Shown: positions 7,913-19,945 of the stretch, one piece after another
How positions within the stretch are numbered: position 1 is the first letter of the stretch
Layout of the letters: each line of letters opens with the position of its first letter
NCBI GenBank assembly: GCA_035517495.1
Contig: DATIYT010000134.1
Coordinates: 1 to 64,000, forward strand
DNA length: 64,000 nt
Direction of reading: 5' to 3'
DNA from: DASZHJ01 sp035517495
GTDB taxonomy: Bacteria; Pseudomonadota; Alphaproteobacteria; ATCC43930; CGMCC-115725
Notes under the pieces: model-generated
Databases searched by the model: none
Seen by the model: only the letters and a program-made list of their open reading frames with translations
What the model was told of the DNA's origin: nothing
Position numbers and translations under genes: made by a program

Positions 7913-8818
7913 ATGCGGCGGATAGCCCTGATCGGCGCGGCCTCCGGGTGGGGAGCGGGCTATCGCGCGACCGAGGAAGGTCCGGAACGGCTGCGTCAAT
8001 TGGGCCTGGCTGAACGCCTCAATGAAATGGGCATCCCCGCGCACTGGGCAGCGATGGTCGAGACCGAGCGCCACTGGCGAAGTCGCGGTCCCGCCGCGAC
8101 GACGGCCGAAATCTTCGGTCTGGTCGAGCGGCACGCACGGGCGCTCGCCGACGCGGTCGAGCGGAGCGTCGTAAAGCGCGAAATTCCGCTGGTCCTCGGC
8201 GGCGATCATGCCGTCGCGATCGGCACGTGGGGCGGCGTCGCACGCGCGACCCGGAGAGCGCCGCTGGGGCTCATCTGGCTCGACGCCCATCTCGATGCTC
8301 ATACACCCGAGACCAGCCTCTCGATGAATCCACATGGCATGGGCACGGCAGTTCTGCTCGGCGAGGGGATGCCCGAGCTTCTGGAAATCGGCGGCTCGGC
8401 GGTAAATCCGCGAAATCTTTGCTTCATCGGCATCCGCTCCTACGAAGTCGGCGAGTGGGCGATCTTGCGGCGGCTGGGCGTCAAAATCTTTTACATGGAT
8501 GAAGTCGAGAAGCGCGGCTTTGCGGCGGTGTTCGCCGACGCCTTGGAGATCGCAACTCACGGCACCCGGGGGTTCGGCATCAGCATCGATCTCGATGGCT
8601 TCGATCCCCAGGATGTACCGGGCGTCGGGCTCAAAGTACGCGGCGGATTGCGCGGGCGTGAGGTCGCCGAGACGTTGCGCGGTGTCGGCGCAGATCCGAG
8701 GCTCCGTGCGCTGGAGATCGTCGAATACATCCCCGAGCTCGATATCGACGGGCGCACGGCCCGTCTCGTCTTCGATCTTGCGGCGGCCTGCTTCGCACCC
8801 GCGCTCGTTCCCGCCTGA
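7913..8818 (+). CDS. rocF: Arginase family protein (probable arginase)
   Basis: This 301-residue ureohydrolase has the complete binuclear manganese signature: GGDHAVAIG (H99), WLDAHLDAH (D124, H126, D128) and SIDLDGFDP. It most likely hydrolyses arginine to ornithine and urea. Agmatinase or another guanidino hydrolase cannot be excluded, although the NPHGM loop after the DAHxD motif resembles arginases. The gene begins 4 bp after pyrC' and ends 4 bp before plsY, so it is embedded in a pyrimidine/phospholipid/DNA cluster with which it has no obvious metabolic link. An ornithine/lysine-type decarboxylase gene at 18203-19426 could use its product. Confidence 0.85.
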   Translation: MRRIALIGAASGWGAGYRATEEGPERLRQLGLAERLNEMGIPAHWAAMVETERHWRSRGPAATTAEIFGLVERHARALADAVERSVVKREIPLVLGGDHAVAIGTWGGVARATRRAPLGLIWLDAHLDAHTPETSLSMNPHGMGTAVLLGEGMPELLEIGGSAVNPRNLCFIGIRSYEVGEWAILRRLGVKIFYMDEVEKRGFAAVFADALEIATHGTRGFGISIDLDGFDPQDVPGVGLKVRGGLRGREVAETLRGVGADPRLRALEIVEYIPELDIDGRTARLVFDLAAACFAPALVPA

Positions 8819-8822
8819 ACCC

Positions 8823-9455
8823 ATGGCCGGTGTCCTCGGCATAGCGTCCGGCGGTTGGACACTGATTGCCGGCGCCGTGCTCGCCTATCTGTTGGGCTCG
8901 ATCCCGTTCGGTTTGGTGCTCACCTATCTCGCCGGCGCCGGTGACATCCGCAAGGTCGGTTCCGGCAACATCGGAGCGACCAACGTTTTGCGCACGGGTC
9001 GCAAGGGATTGGCGGCGTTGACCCTGTTGCTCGACCTCGGCAAGGGCGCTGCAGCGGTTTTGCTCGCTCGGCCCTACGGACAGGAGATGATGCTCGTTGC
9101 CGCGGCGGCCGTCCTGGTCGGCCACATGTTTCCACTTTGGCTGCGCTTTCAAGGCGGCAAAGGTGTCGCGACTGCCGGCGGCGTGTTCTTCGCCCTCTCC
9201 TGGCCTATGGGCTTGGCGGCGCTCGGAACTTGGTTCGCGGTCGCAATTGTGACGCGGTATTCGTCGCTCGCGGCGCTCGTCACGGCCGTACTCGCGCCAA
9301 TCTACGCCTGGCTGCTCGCCGATAGCCCGCGCGCTCTGCTCGTGGCGGGATTGGCACTGCTCGTCATCCTGCGCCATTGCGCCAATATCGGCCGTCTCCT
9401 GCGCGGCGAAGAAAGCAAGATCGCGTTGAGCGGCGGTCGCATTGATCGATCATGA
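8823..9455 (+). CDS. plsY: Acyl-phosphate:glycerol-3-phosphate acyltransferase
   Basis: This 210-residue inner-membrane enzyme transfers acyl groups from acyl phosphate to glycerol-3-phosphate, the first step of phospholipid synthesis. The three conserved loops are visible: LLGSIPFGLVL, then GSGNIGATNVLR, then the glycine-rich FQGGKGVATAGG. There are about five hydrophobic membrane segments between them. The ATG at 8823 follows the arginase stop by 4 bp and fits the family length; the frame is open further upstream, but that part overlaps arginase. It precedes dprA, a common order in alphaproteobacteria. Confidence 0.95.
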   Translation: MAGVLGIASGGWTLIAGAVLAYLLGSIPFGLVLTYLAGAGDIRKVGSGNIGATNVLRTGRKGLAALTLLLDLGKGAAAVLLARPYGQEMMLVAAAAVLVGHMFPLWLRFQGGKGVATAGGVFFALSWPMGLAALGTWFAVAIVTRYSSLAALVTAVLAPIYAWLLADSPRALLVAGLALLVILRHCANIGRLLRGEESKIALSGGRIDRS

Positions 9456-9487
9456 AGTGTTGACGCCCGAGCGACACCTCGCGCAAG

Positions 9488-10621
9488 GTGCGGGGGATGT
9501 CGCCTCCTTCACGTTTGCTCAATCCGGCGGAGCGCCTCGATTGGCTGCGGCTCATCCGCAGCGACCATGTCGGCCCCGTCACCTTCTTCGAGCTGCTGCA
9601 GCGCTTTGGCTCGGCCGCCGCGGCGTTGGAGGCGCTGCCGGACCTGGCGCGGCGCGGCGGCGGCCGACGCCTCCCGCGCATCTTTCCGCGCGCCGATGCC
9701 GAGCGCGAACTGCTGGCGCTCGACCGGTTTGGTGCTCGCCTCGTCGCCTGGGGCGAGCCCGGCTATCCTCCGGCGCTCACCGCCATTGAGGACGCGCCGC
9801 CGCTGATCTCCATCAAGGGCGATACCGCCCAACTCGGCAGGCGCGCGCTCGCGATCGTCGGTGCGCGCAACGCCTCCGCCAACGGACGTCGCTTCGCCCG
9901 TGGCCTCGCAGAAGATCTGGGTCGGAACGATTTGCTCATTGTTTCCGGTCTCGCGCGCGGGATCGACGCCGCCGCGCACCGTGGTGCCCTCTCCAGCGGC
10001 ACGTTGGCGGTCGTGGCAGGCGGCATCGACGTCATTTATCCCGAGGAGAACCGCGACCTGCACGAGGCGATCGGCGAGACCGGCGCGATGATCGCCGAAC
10101 TGCCCATTGGCACCGAGCCGCAGGCACGCCACTTCCCCCGTCGCAATCGCCTGATCTCCGGCATCAGTCTCGGCGTCGTCGTCGTGGAGGCGGCGTTGCG
10201 CTCGGGATCGCTGATCACCACTCGCTTTGCACTTGAGCAGGGACGCGAGGTGTTCGCCGTACCGGGGTCGCCGTTGGACCCCCGTTGCCGGGGCACCAAC
10301 GACCTCATACGCCGCGGCGCGACTCTCGTGGAAGGGGCGTATGACGTCCTGAACGCCCTTGAGGGGCAGCTCGGGGACACAATTGGAAAGCATTTGAGAC
10401 GAATCTCGAATTCAACCCCAAGCCACGGAAATGAAAGCGATAATGAAGTCGAGAAAGTACAGCTTCAGGTGCTTGAAGCGCTGGGACCGAGCCCGGTACC
10501 GGTTGACGAATTGGTCCGGCAGTGCCAATTGTCTCCCGCGATCATCGCCACCGTTCTGCTGGAGCTTGAGCTCGCAGGGCGGCTTGAGCGTCATCCGGGA
10601 AACCACGTCTCTCTGCTCTGA
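9488..10621 (+). CDS. dprA: DNA-processing protein DprA (Smf)
   Basis: This 377-residue protein loads RecA on incoming single-stranded DNA during transformation. It has a SAM-like N-terminal region, then the Rossmann-like DprA core with VGARNASANGRRFA, SGLARGIDAAAHRGAL, GGIDVIYPEENRDL, FPRRNRLISGIS and SGSLITTRFALEQGREVFAVPGS. A winged-helix domain (about 318-377) ends with GRLERHPGNHVSLL. The ATG three codons inside (9497) is an equally good start. The gene lies between plsY and topA. Its presence alone does not prove natural competence, because dprA is widely kept in non-competent species. Confidence 0.95.
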   Translation: MRGMSPPSRLLNPAERLDWLRLIRSDHVGPVTFFELLQRFGSAAAALEALPDLARRGGGRRLPRIFPRADAERELLALDRFGARLVAWGEPGYPPALTAIEDAPPLISIKGDTAQLGRRALAIVGARNASANGRRFARGLAEDLGRNDLLIVSGLARGIDAAAHRGALSSGTLAVVAGGIDVIYPEENRDLHEAIGETGAMIAELPIGTEPQARHFPRRNRLISGISLGVVVVEAALRSGSLITTRFALEQGREVFAVPGSPLDPRCRGTNDLIRRGATLVEGAYDVLNALEGQLGDTIGKHLRRISNSTPSHGNESDNEVEKVQLQVLEALGPSPVPVDELVRQCQLSPAIIATVLLELELAGRLERHPGNHVSLL

Positions 10622-10668
10622 GATCGCTGGGTTAGAGATCATCTGGTAAAGGTCATTTGCCAGCACCT

Positions 10669-13367
10669 ATGAACGTCGTCGTCGTTGAATCACCGGCCAA
10701 GGCCAAGACGATCAACAAGTATCTCGGCCAGGGCTACACCGTGCTCGCGAGCTATGGCCATGTGCGCGACTTGCCGGCCAAGGACGGCTCCGTGCGCCCG
10801 GACGACGACTTTGCGATGTCGTGGGAGGTCGACGGCCGCGCGGAGAAACGGCTGAAGGAGATCGCGCACGCGCTCAAAGGCGCCGACCATCTCTACCTCG
10901 CGACCGACCCCGACCGCGAAGGCGAGGCGATTTCCTGGCATGTCCGTGAAATTCTCCGCCAGCGTAAGGCGCTCGAAGGCGTCGACGTGAAGCGCGTGGT
11001 CTTCAACGAAGTCACCAAAAGCGCGGTCCAGGAAGCATTCAGCCACCCGCGCGAGATCGATCGCGACCTCGTGGATGCCTACCTGGCGCGGCGCGCGCTG
11101 GATTATCTCGTGGGCTTTACGCTCTCTCCGGTGCTATGGCGTAAACTGCCGGGCAGCCGCTCCGCCGGGCGCGTGCAGTCGGTGGCTCTCCGTCTCATTT
11201 GCGAGCGTGAGTCGGAGATCGAGGCGTTCAAGCCGCGCGAGTACTGGACGGTCGAGGTGGAGTTCCGCACGTCGGAAGGGCAGACCTTTACCGCTAGGCT
11301 CACTCATCTCGACGGCAAGCGACTGGACAAGTTCGACCTGGACAGCGAGGCCAAGGCAAAGGCGGCGGTGGCCGCGATCCTGGCCGAGCCCGGCTTCGCG
11401 GTTACATCGGTCGAGAAGAAACAGTTGCGCCGGCATCCGCTGCCGCCGTTCACCACCTCGACATTGCAGCAGGAAGCCTCACGCAAGCTCGGCCTCGGCG
11501 CGCAACGCACCATGCGCATCGCCCAGCGTCTCTATGAGGGCGTCGATATCGGCGGCGAAACCGTGGGGCTCATCACCTATATGCGCACCGACGGCGTCGC
11601 GCTTTCCGGCGAGGCGATCGAAGCCGCTCGACGGTTGATCGAAGGCTCCTATGGCGCACAGTATCGGCCCGCGAGCCCTCGCGTTTACAAGAGCCCCGCC
11701 AAGAACGCCCAAGAGGCTCATGAGGCGATCCGACCGACCGATCTGTTTCGTCGCCCGGCTCAAGTTGCGCGCAACCTCAACGCCGAAGAGCTTAAGCTCT
11801 ATGAGCTCATCTGGAAGCGCGCGGTCGCGAGTCAGATGGAATCGGCGCTTCTCGACCAGGTTGCGGTCGACATCGCCGGGCCGAGCGGAAAAACCGTGCT
11901 GCGCGCCACCGGAACCACCATCGTGTTCGACGGCTTCCTCGCGCTCTATCACGAGGACCGGGACGACCCGGACGAGGACGAGGAAAACCGCCGCTTGCCG
12001 GCTTTAACGGAGAAGATGCCGCTCGCGCGCGACACCGTGACACCGGAGCAACACTTCACGCAGCCGCCTCCGCGCTACAGCGAGGCGAGCCTCGTGAAGA
12101 AACTCGAGGAGCTGGGGATCGGCCGGCCTTCGACCTACGCTTCGATCATTCAAGTCCTGCAGGATCGGAAATACGTGCGGCTCGACAAACGCCGCTTCGT
12201 CCCCGAGGAGCGCGGGCGGATCGTTACGGCCTTCCTGACCAATTTCTTCGACCGCTATGTGCAATACGGCTTTACCGCCGACCTCGAAAACCAACTCGAC
12301 GAGATTTCGGACGGGCGCAACAACTGGCGCGCCGTGCTGGCAGCGTTTTGGCGCGACTTTTCCCCCGCCGTCGCCGAAACCAAGGAACTCAAGGGCCAGC
12401 AGGTGGTGGCGGCGTTGGACGAGGCGCTCGGTCCGCACTTCTTCCCGGCCGATGGAAGCGGACGTGATCCGCGGACCTGCCCTGCCTGCGGCACTGGGCG
12501 GCTCGGTATCAAGCTCGGCCGCTTCGGTGCCTTCATCGGCTGCTCCAACTATCCGAATTGCCGCATGACGCGCAGGCTTACGTTGGACGCCGCCAACAGC
12601 AACGCCGAGGGCGGCGTTGCGCTGCTGGAGCCGCGTGAGCTTGGGGTCGACCCGGCGACCGGCCTGCCAGTGAGCGTTCGCACGGGCCCCTATGGCACTT
12701 ATGTGCAACTGGGCACCAACGGAGATGGCGAGAAGCCCAAACGCGCCTCGTTGCCGAAAGGGATGAATCCGCTGGAGCTGACCCTCGAAGCCGCGCTCAA
12801 GCTGCTGGCACTGCCGCGCGAGATCGGGCGGCATCCCGAGGACGGCGAGGCGATCGTCGCCGGACTTGGCCGCTTCGGTCCCTACATCAAGCACGGCAAG
12901 ATCTACCGGTCGCTGCCGCCCGAAGACGACGTGATCACTATCGGATTGAACCGGGCCATGGTGCTGTTGGCGGAGCCGGCGAAAGGCAGGCGGCGTGGGC
13001 CGGAGCCGCTGCGCGTCGTCGGAAAGCATCCAGAGGACGGCAGCGACATTACACTCTTCAAGGGCCGCTATGGTCCCTATGTCGCCCATGCGGGGATCAA
13101 TGCCTCGCTGCCCGGTGACGCCGATCCCATGACGCTGCCGCTCGAAGAGGCCGTAAGGCTGCTGGCCGAACGCGCCGAGAAGATCGGTCGCCGGCCACGG
13201 CGCAAGGCGGCGGCCGTCAAAACGACGAGCCCCAAGCCGGCCGAGCCCGAGACTGCCGCGACGCAAAAGCGCCGCACGGCAAAGAAACCCAAGGAGAAAA
13301 AGAAACGTACAAAGAAAATGACACCAACGCCGGACGTGCCGCCGCGCCCAAAGCGCGCCGCGACCGG

Positions 13368-13371
<4 letters not shown>
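10669..13371 (+). CDS. topA: DNA topoisomerase I (type IA)
   Basis: This 900-residue enzyme relaxes negative supercoils. The Toprim domain starts directly at the N-terminus (VVVVESPAKAKTINKYLG) and contains the acidic DPDREGEAISWH motif. The catalytic tyrosine is Y304 in GLITYMRTDG. One four-cysteine zinc finger follows the core (CPACGTGRLGIKLGRFGAF with two later Cys), then repeated GRFGPYIKHG / GRYGPYVAHAG modules. A Lys/Arg/Ala-rich tail (about 840-900) probably binds DNA. I chose the ATG at 10669 over a TTG at 10657. The stop overlaps the TTG start of rnr. Confidence 0.97.
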
Positions 13372-15638
<2,267 letters not shown>

Positions 15639-15724
15639 AGGAGCCATTAACGATACGATTCATCAGGCGTTATGAGTTCCCCCGCACAATCACCGCCCAT
15701 CCCAGGTCATCCAAAGCCGTTTTC

Positions 15725-17311
15725 ATGGGTTCCACGAAAGCAATGACGCCCCCTGCCATCGTGCGGCTCGCGGCCTTGGCACTGGCCTCGGTGGCTGCGC
15801 TAACCAGTTGCAGCAGCCCCAACGGCTCCTCCGCAACCTTCGATCGCACGAACACGCACGCGCTTTTCCGCGAGGGGTATCAGCAGATTTCGCACTATTA
15901 TATTGAGCCGACCGATGCGGCGCAGTTGGCACAGGCCGGCCTCGCCAAGCTATCGACGCTCGATCCCACGATTTCGGTGCAGCGCCAGGGCGGCGAGGTC
16001 GTGCTCCTTCAAAACGACGTTGTCGTGGATCGCTTTGCCGCCCCTGCCCCTTTGGATAATGACGGCTGGGGCGAGTTAACGGCCTCGACGCTCGAAAGGG
16101 TGAGGAAGGCCTCACCCAAGATCGGAGCCGACAACGAGGACGACGTCGAGAAGGTCGTCTTCGAAGGCGCGATCGGTACGCTCGACCGCTTCTCCCACTA
16201 TGCAAGTCCGGAAGCCGCGCGGGAATTGCGGGCGGAGCGGAGCGGCTTTGGCGGCATCGGCGTCACTCTTGATTCATCCGACGACGATCAGGTGCGCATC
16301 CTCTCGGTGATCCCCGACAGCCCCGCGGGTCACGCCGGGCTCAAGCCCGACGACCGCATCGTAACGGTCGATGGGGCCCAGGCTTCGGTCCTGACGCGCG
16401 AGCAGGTTGTGGCGCGCCTGCGCGGCGAGCCGGGTACCCCGGTGGTGCTGGGCATCGAGCGCAAGGGCACAACCGGGGCGCTCTCATTCTCGATTGCGCG
16501 CGCGCATATCGTGCTGCCGACCGTGGAAATGAAGCGCGACGGAAGGATTGTCACGCTGCGGATTTCCAGCTTCAACGAGGAGACCTCCGAGCGTCTGGTC
16601 GACGCGATCAAGAAGGCCCGGCGCGAGATCGGCGGTCAGCCGGTCGGCATTATCCTGGACCTCCGGGACAACCCCGGGGGGTTGCTGGACCAATCCGTGG
16701 ACGTGCTGGACGCCTTTCTCGACAGTGGCGTCGCGACTTCAACCTTGGGTCGGCTCCCCGAGAGCCGCAAGTCCTACGAAGTGGACCCAATGCATTTGAG
16801 CGACGGCACGCCGATGGTGGTGTTGATCAATGGCGGTTCCGCGTCGGCGTCCGAGATCGTCGCGTCGACGCTGCAGGATTCCGGCCGTGCCGTGGTGATC
16901 GGTACCTCCTCATACGGAAAGGGTACGGTCCAGACCGTGCTCGACCTCATGAACGAGGGCGAGCTCACGGTGACCTGGGCAAAGTTGATAACGCCCGAGG
17001 GCTACGTGTTGCACGAACACGGGGTTATTCCGACGGTTTGTACCTCCGGAATTTCCGGCGATTCCGTGAGCATGCATGAAGCTTTGGTGCGCGGCACCAT
17101 GGCGGGTAGCGGTCCGGCCGCCCGCCCGCGCGCGGCGCTCGATGAGCAAGGCTGGAAGCAATTGCGCGACGGCTGCCCGGCCGAGCGGATCGACCGCGAT
17201 GCCGACATCAAAATCGCGGAAGAATTGCTGCGCGATCCAGCCCTCTACGGGCGGGCGCTAGGCGCGCTGCCGACATTGCTCGCCCATAACAGCACGGCGT
17301 CGGAGCGCTGA
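15725..17311 (+). CDS. S41 family C-terminal processing peptidase, lipoprotein
   Basis: This protein of about 528 residues is a periplasmic CtpA-like serine protease. It has a lipoprotein signal (hydrophobic stretch ending ALTSC), so it should be membrane-anchored through Cys. A PDZ domain (about 165-250, with GIGVTLD and GLKPDDRIVTVDG) precedes the S41 catalytic domain. That domain contains the LRDNPGGLLDQ block, the nucleophile Ser in NGGSASASEIVAS and the Lys in GTSSYGKGTVQ. I chose the ATG at 15725; an ATG at 15743 also gives a good signal peptide, and the frame is open back to 15635. Probable role: tail-specific turnover of envelope proteins. Confidence 0.88.
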   Translation: MGSTKAMTPPAIVRLAALALASVAALTSCSSPNGSSATFDRTNTHALFREGYQQISHYYIEPTDAAQLAQAGLAKLSTLDPTISVQRQGGEVVLLQNDVVVDRFAAPAPLDNDGWGELTASTLERVRKASPKIGADNEDDVEKVVFEGAIGTLDRFSHYASPEAARELRAERSGFGGIGVTLDSSDDDQVRILSVIPDSPAGHAGLKPDDRIVTVDGAQASVLTREQVVARLRGEPGTPVVLGIERKGTTGALSFSIARAHIVLPTVEMKRDGRIVTLRISSFNEETSERLVDAIKKARREIGGQPVGIILDLRDNPGGLLDQSVDVLDAFLDSGVATSTLGRLPESRKSYEVDPMHLSDGTPMVVLINGGSASASEIVASTLQDSGRAVVIGTSSYGKGTVQTVLDLMNEGELTVTWAKLITPEGYVLHEHGVIPTVCTSGISGDSVSMHEALVRGTMAGSGPAARPRAALDEQGWKQLRDGCPAERIDRDADIKIAEELLRDPALYGRALGALPTLLAHNSTASER

Positions 17312-17331
17312 TCCGACCGCGAGAGCCTGCT

Positions 17332-17348
17332 GGCCGCCTGACGCGGCC
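17332..17348 (+). terminator. Stem-loop after the S41 protease gene (weak terminator candidate)
   Basis: GGCCGC at 17332-17337 and GCGGCC at 17343-17348 form a 6-bp GC stem with a 5-nt loop, 20 bp after the protease stop. T-rich patches (TTGGTTTT, GGCTTTT) follow within 35 bp but not directly, so termination is possible rather than shown. Confidence 0.25.
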
Positions 17349-17398
17349 GCTCAGATCAGCGCCTTGGTTTTGCCGGCTTTTGTCCCAACACTCGCGGA

Positions 17399-18109
17399 AT
17401 GATCGCACGGGTCGGTGGGGTACTCGCCCTTCCATTGGTGATTTTGCTGCTGGCAACGGCCCCCGTGCAGGCGGCCTCCGTCGACGTTGCGCTGATACTC
17501 GCAATCGACGTATCGCTCAGCGTGAACGACCGCGAGTACGATCTGCAGCGCGAAGGAATCGCGCGCGCCTTCGAGAGTCCGGCGCTGGCTGCTGCGGTCG
17601 CCGGCGGCAAGCATCGCGCCATCGACGCGCTGGTCCTGGAGTGGTCCGATCCGGAGATCCAGGTCGCGACCGTTCCATGGACACGGGTCGAGGACGCTCG
17701 GTCCGCCAAGGCCTTTGCCGCCAAGCTACGGGCAACCAAGCGCACATCGCACGGTCTCACGGCGATTGGCAGCGCGCTGCAGGCGGCGCAAGCGGCATTC
17801 CGCCAGTTGCCCGATCTAGCGACGCGCCGGGTGATCGACGTCTCCGGCGACGGCATGGCGAATGTGGGGCCGCAGCCCGTGGAAGTCCGCGATGCCCTCA
17901 TTGCCGAGGGCATCACCATTAACGGCTTGACGATCCTTAACGACGAACCGTGGGTCAGCCAGTACTACGACATGAACGTCGTGGGCGGGACCGGCGCCTT
18001 CCTCATGGAGGTCGAGGACTATCACGCCTTCGCAGCGGCCATGCAGCAGAAGCTGCTCTCCGAGATCGTGGCGCTCCCGCCGCGGCGTCGGAGCGGCTTT
18101 TTGGGGTAG
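17399..18109 (+). CDS. DUF1194 domain-containing exported vWFA-like protein
   Basis: This 236-residue protein starts with a clear signal peptide (hydrophobic LALPLVILLLATAPVQA, predicted cleavage near residue 25). The rest resembles a von Willebrand A-like domain: a MIDAS-type motif AIDVSLSVND (DxSxS) near residue 40, then a Thr in the KRTSHGLTAIGSAL region, then VIDVSGDGMAN. This pattern matches the alphaproteobacterial DUF1194 family, whose function is not known. MIDAS motifs usually bind a divalent metal and a protein ligand, so a periplasmic adhesion or scaffold role is possible. The start at 17399 is supported by the signal peptide. Confidence 0.8.
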   Translation: MIARVGGVLALPLVILLLATAPVQAASVDVALILAIDVSLSVNDREYDLQREGIARAFESPALAAAVAGGKHRAIDALVLEWSDPEIQVATVPWTRVEDARSAKAFAAKLRATKRTSHGLTAIGSALQAAQAAFRQLPDLATRRVIDVSGDGMANVGPQPVEVRDALIAEGITINGLTILNDEPWVSQYYDMNVVGGTGAFLMEVEDYHAFAAAMQQKLLSEIVALPPRRRSGFLG

Positions 18110-18137
18110 TGGCGCCGAAAGTTCCCCATGAATCGGC

Positions 18138-18161
18138 AACGCCCTCGTTTCCGAGGGCGTT
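18138..18161. terminator. Perfect 10-bp stem-loop between convergent genes
   Basis: AACGCCCTCG (18138-18147), a TTTC loop, and CGAGGGCGTT (18152-18161) form a perfect hairpin in the 93-bp gap between the convergent DUF1194 and decarboxylase genes. Its place and strength suggest a bidirectional transcription end. There is no T run on either strand, so it may instead act as an RNA 3'-end stabiliser. Confidence 0.45.
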
Positions 18162-18202
18162 ACCCCAGTGCGTTGCCGGGAGGAAGACCTAAACCTCGGC
18201 CG

Positions 18203-19426
18203 CTAGACGGCGGCAGGGCTGGCCGCGCGCCGGGGCGACGTTGGCGACGTACCCTTCCGCGAACGTTTTGCCGCGGTTCCGTTGCGGGTCTCCGAGCGAA
18301 TGCAGTAGGTTTTCAGCGGCTGAAAGCCGTTGAATCCCACCGACGAGTAACTCGAAGTGTAAGCACCGGTCGAGAGCAGCTCCACCTTGTCACCGACTTT
18401 CAAGTCCAGCGGCAACTGGTATTCGGTCTTCTCATAGAGGATGTCGGCGCTGTCGCAGGTTGGTCCCGCCAACACCGCGGGCCCGACCGCCCCGCCATCG
18501 GCGGGCGTGCGGATGCGGTACTTGATGCTCTCGTCCATCGTCTCGGCGAGGCCGTTGAACTTCCCCACGTCGAGATAGACCCAGCGCTTCTCCTCGCCCT
18601 CGGCCTTGCGCGAGATCAACACCACCTCGCTCTGAATCACGCCAGCATCGCCCACGACCGAACGACCGGGCTCCACCACGATCTCCGGCAAGTCGTTGCC
18701 GAAATGACGGGTGATCGCCGCCATGACTGCGTTCGCGTAGACCTGCACCTCCGGGACATCGCCGCGGTAATGCGCGGGGAAGCCGCCGCCGATGTTGACC
18801 ATGCGCAGGTTGATGTCGCTCTGCGCGAGCGCCGAGAACATGCGAGCGGCCTGGCCGATCGCGCTGTCCCACTGCGCCAGGTTGGTCTGCTGCGACCCCA
18901 CATGGAAAGACACGCCATAGGGATCGAGGCCCCGCTCGCGCGCCAATTTCAGCAGGCCGACCGCCATCTCCGGCGCGCAGCCGAACTTGCGCGACAACGG
19001 CCACTCCGCTCCGCCGCACTCCACCAGGATGCGACAGAAGACCCGCGATCCCGGCGCCGAGCGAGCGATCTTTTCGAGCTCCGCCTCGCTGTCGAAGGCG
19101 AAGAGCCGCACGCCGCGGTCGAACGCATAGGCGATGTCGCGCTCTTTCTTGATGGTGTTCCCGAACGAGACGCGCTCGGTGCCGATGCCCTTGTCGAGCA
19201 CGAGATCGACTTCGCCGCGGCTCGCCACGTCGAAGCTCGATCCGAGCTCGCGCAGCATCGAGATCACGTCCTCAGCCGGGTTGGCCTTCACGGCGTAGAA
19301 AATCTTCGCCAACGGCAAGTAACGCCGCAGCGCTTCGTAGGCCTCGGCGACGACGTCGAGGTCGATCACCAGGCAGGGTGTTTCGGGACGTCGCTCCGCG
19401 AGGAAGCGGGAAATTCTGTCGTTCAT
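18203..19426 (-). CDS. Ornithine/lysine-type PLP decarboxylase (alanine racemase fold)
   Basis: This 407-residue enzyme is a fold-type III basic amino acid decarboxylase that makes putrescine or cadaverine. The PLP lysine lies in KIFYAVKANPAED, a Gly-rich phosphate site in NIGGGFPAHYRGD, and the catalytic Cys in GPTCDSADILYE. I chose the ATG at 19426 because homologues start about there and an AAGGAC ribosome-binding sequence lies upstream; the frame stays open to 19612 but codes for nothing recognisable. The C-terminal 25 residues are basic and unusual (KRSRKGTSPTSPRRAASPAAV). Upstream lies a very long non-coding region, which suggests regulation at leader or promoter level. Ornithine versus lysine preference cannot be decided from the sequence. 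Confidence 0.9.
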   Translation of the reverse strand: MNDRISRFLAERRPETPCLVIDLDVVAEAYEALRRYLPLAKIFYAVKANPAEDVISMLRELGSSFDVASRGEVDLVLDKGIGTERVSFGNTIKKERDIAYAFDRGVRLFAFDSEAELEKIARSAPGSRVFCRILVECGGAEWPLSRKFGCAPEMAVGLLKLARERGLDPYGVSFHVGSQQTNLAQWDSAIGQAARMFSALAQSDINLRMVNIGGGFPAHYRGDVPEVQVYANAVMAAITRHFGNDLPEIVVEPGRSVVGDAGVIQSEVVLISRKAEGEEKRWVYLDVGKFNGLAETMDESIKYRIRTPADGGAVGPAVLAGPTCDSADILYEKTEYQLPLDLKVGDKVELLSTGAYTSSYSSVGFNGFQPLKTYCIRSETRNGTAAKRSRKGTSPTSPRRAASPAAV

Positions 19427-19869
19427 TTCAGTGGTCCTTCCCACTCGGGGCGAGGACGGCCGCTGAGCCAGGCTGGCGTCGGAGCCGCGCGTCGGATCGT
19501 CTCGATCCCAGGAATTCGCGGCTCGACGGAGATGGCATTCGACGCGCCCCCCAGTCGACCGAGCGCGGGACGCTCGGCCACCAAGAGAAAATTCGGTCCG
19601 CGCACGGAGCACCGCTCCGCGTCACTGGACACCTCGGTTGCCTTAACAACTCGGTTCTATGGAGGCGCGGCCACCGCAGCCGCGGGATACCCTGATGAGC
19701 CGGTAGGCGGCTTCAGTCCAGGGCCCAGCGGCCCTGCGTCGGATTGCAACCATATCGACCTCCCTCTCGGGACCCGGCCCACGATGACCGGTTCTGCCAA
19801 AAAGGACGCGTTACGTCGTTGCATAACCACGATGGGCCATAGGCACGTGCGGATTGCGTCGCGGCTCGA

Positions 19870-19897
19870 TAGATACGCTGAAATTTTAGCGTTGCAA
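19870..19897 (-). promoter_or_regulatory. Possible promoter for the decarboxylase gene
   Basis: On the minus strand, TTGCAA (19892-19897) and TATCTA (19870-19875) are spaced by 16 bp, a fair sigma-70-like pair inside an AT-rich block. If it is used, the mRNA leader before the decarboxylase start would be about 435 nt long. Confidence 0.25.
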
Positions 19898-19918
19898 GTA
19901 TTTCTTTGGGCTTAATGC

Positions 19919-19945
19919 AAAAAAATTCGCGCCAGAGGGCTCGCG
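19919..19945 (-). terminator. Candidate intrinsic terminator downstream of threonine aldolase
   Basis: On the minus strand, CGCG-AG-CC, a CTCT loop and GGCGCG make a 6-bp GC stem with a 2-nt bulge, followed by AA and seven T residues (complement of 19919-19925). It lies 265 bp past the aldolase stop and just upstream of the possible decarboxylase promoter, so it could insulate the two genes. Confidence 0.4.
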
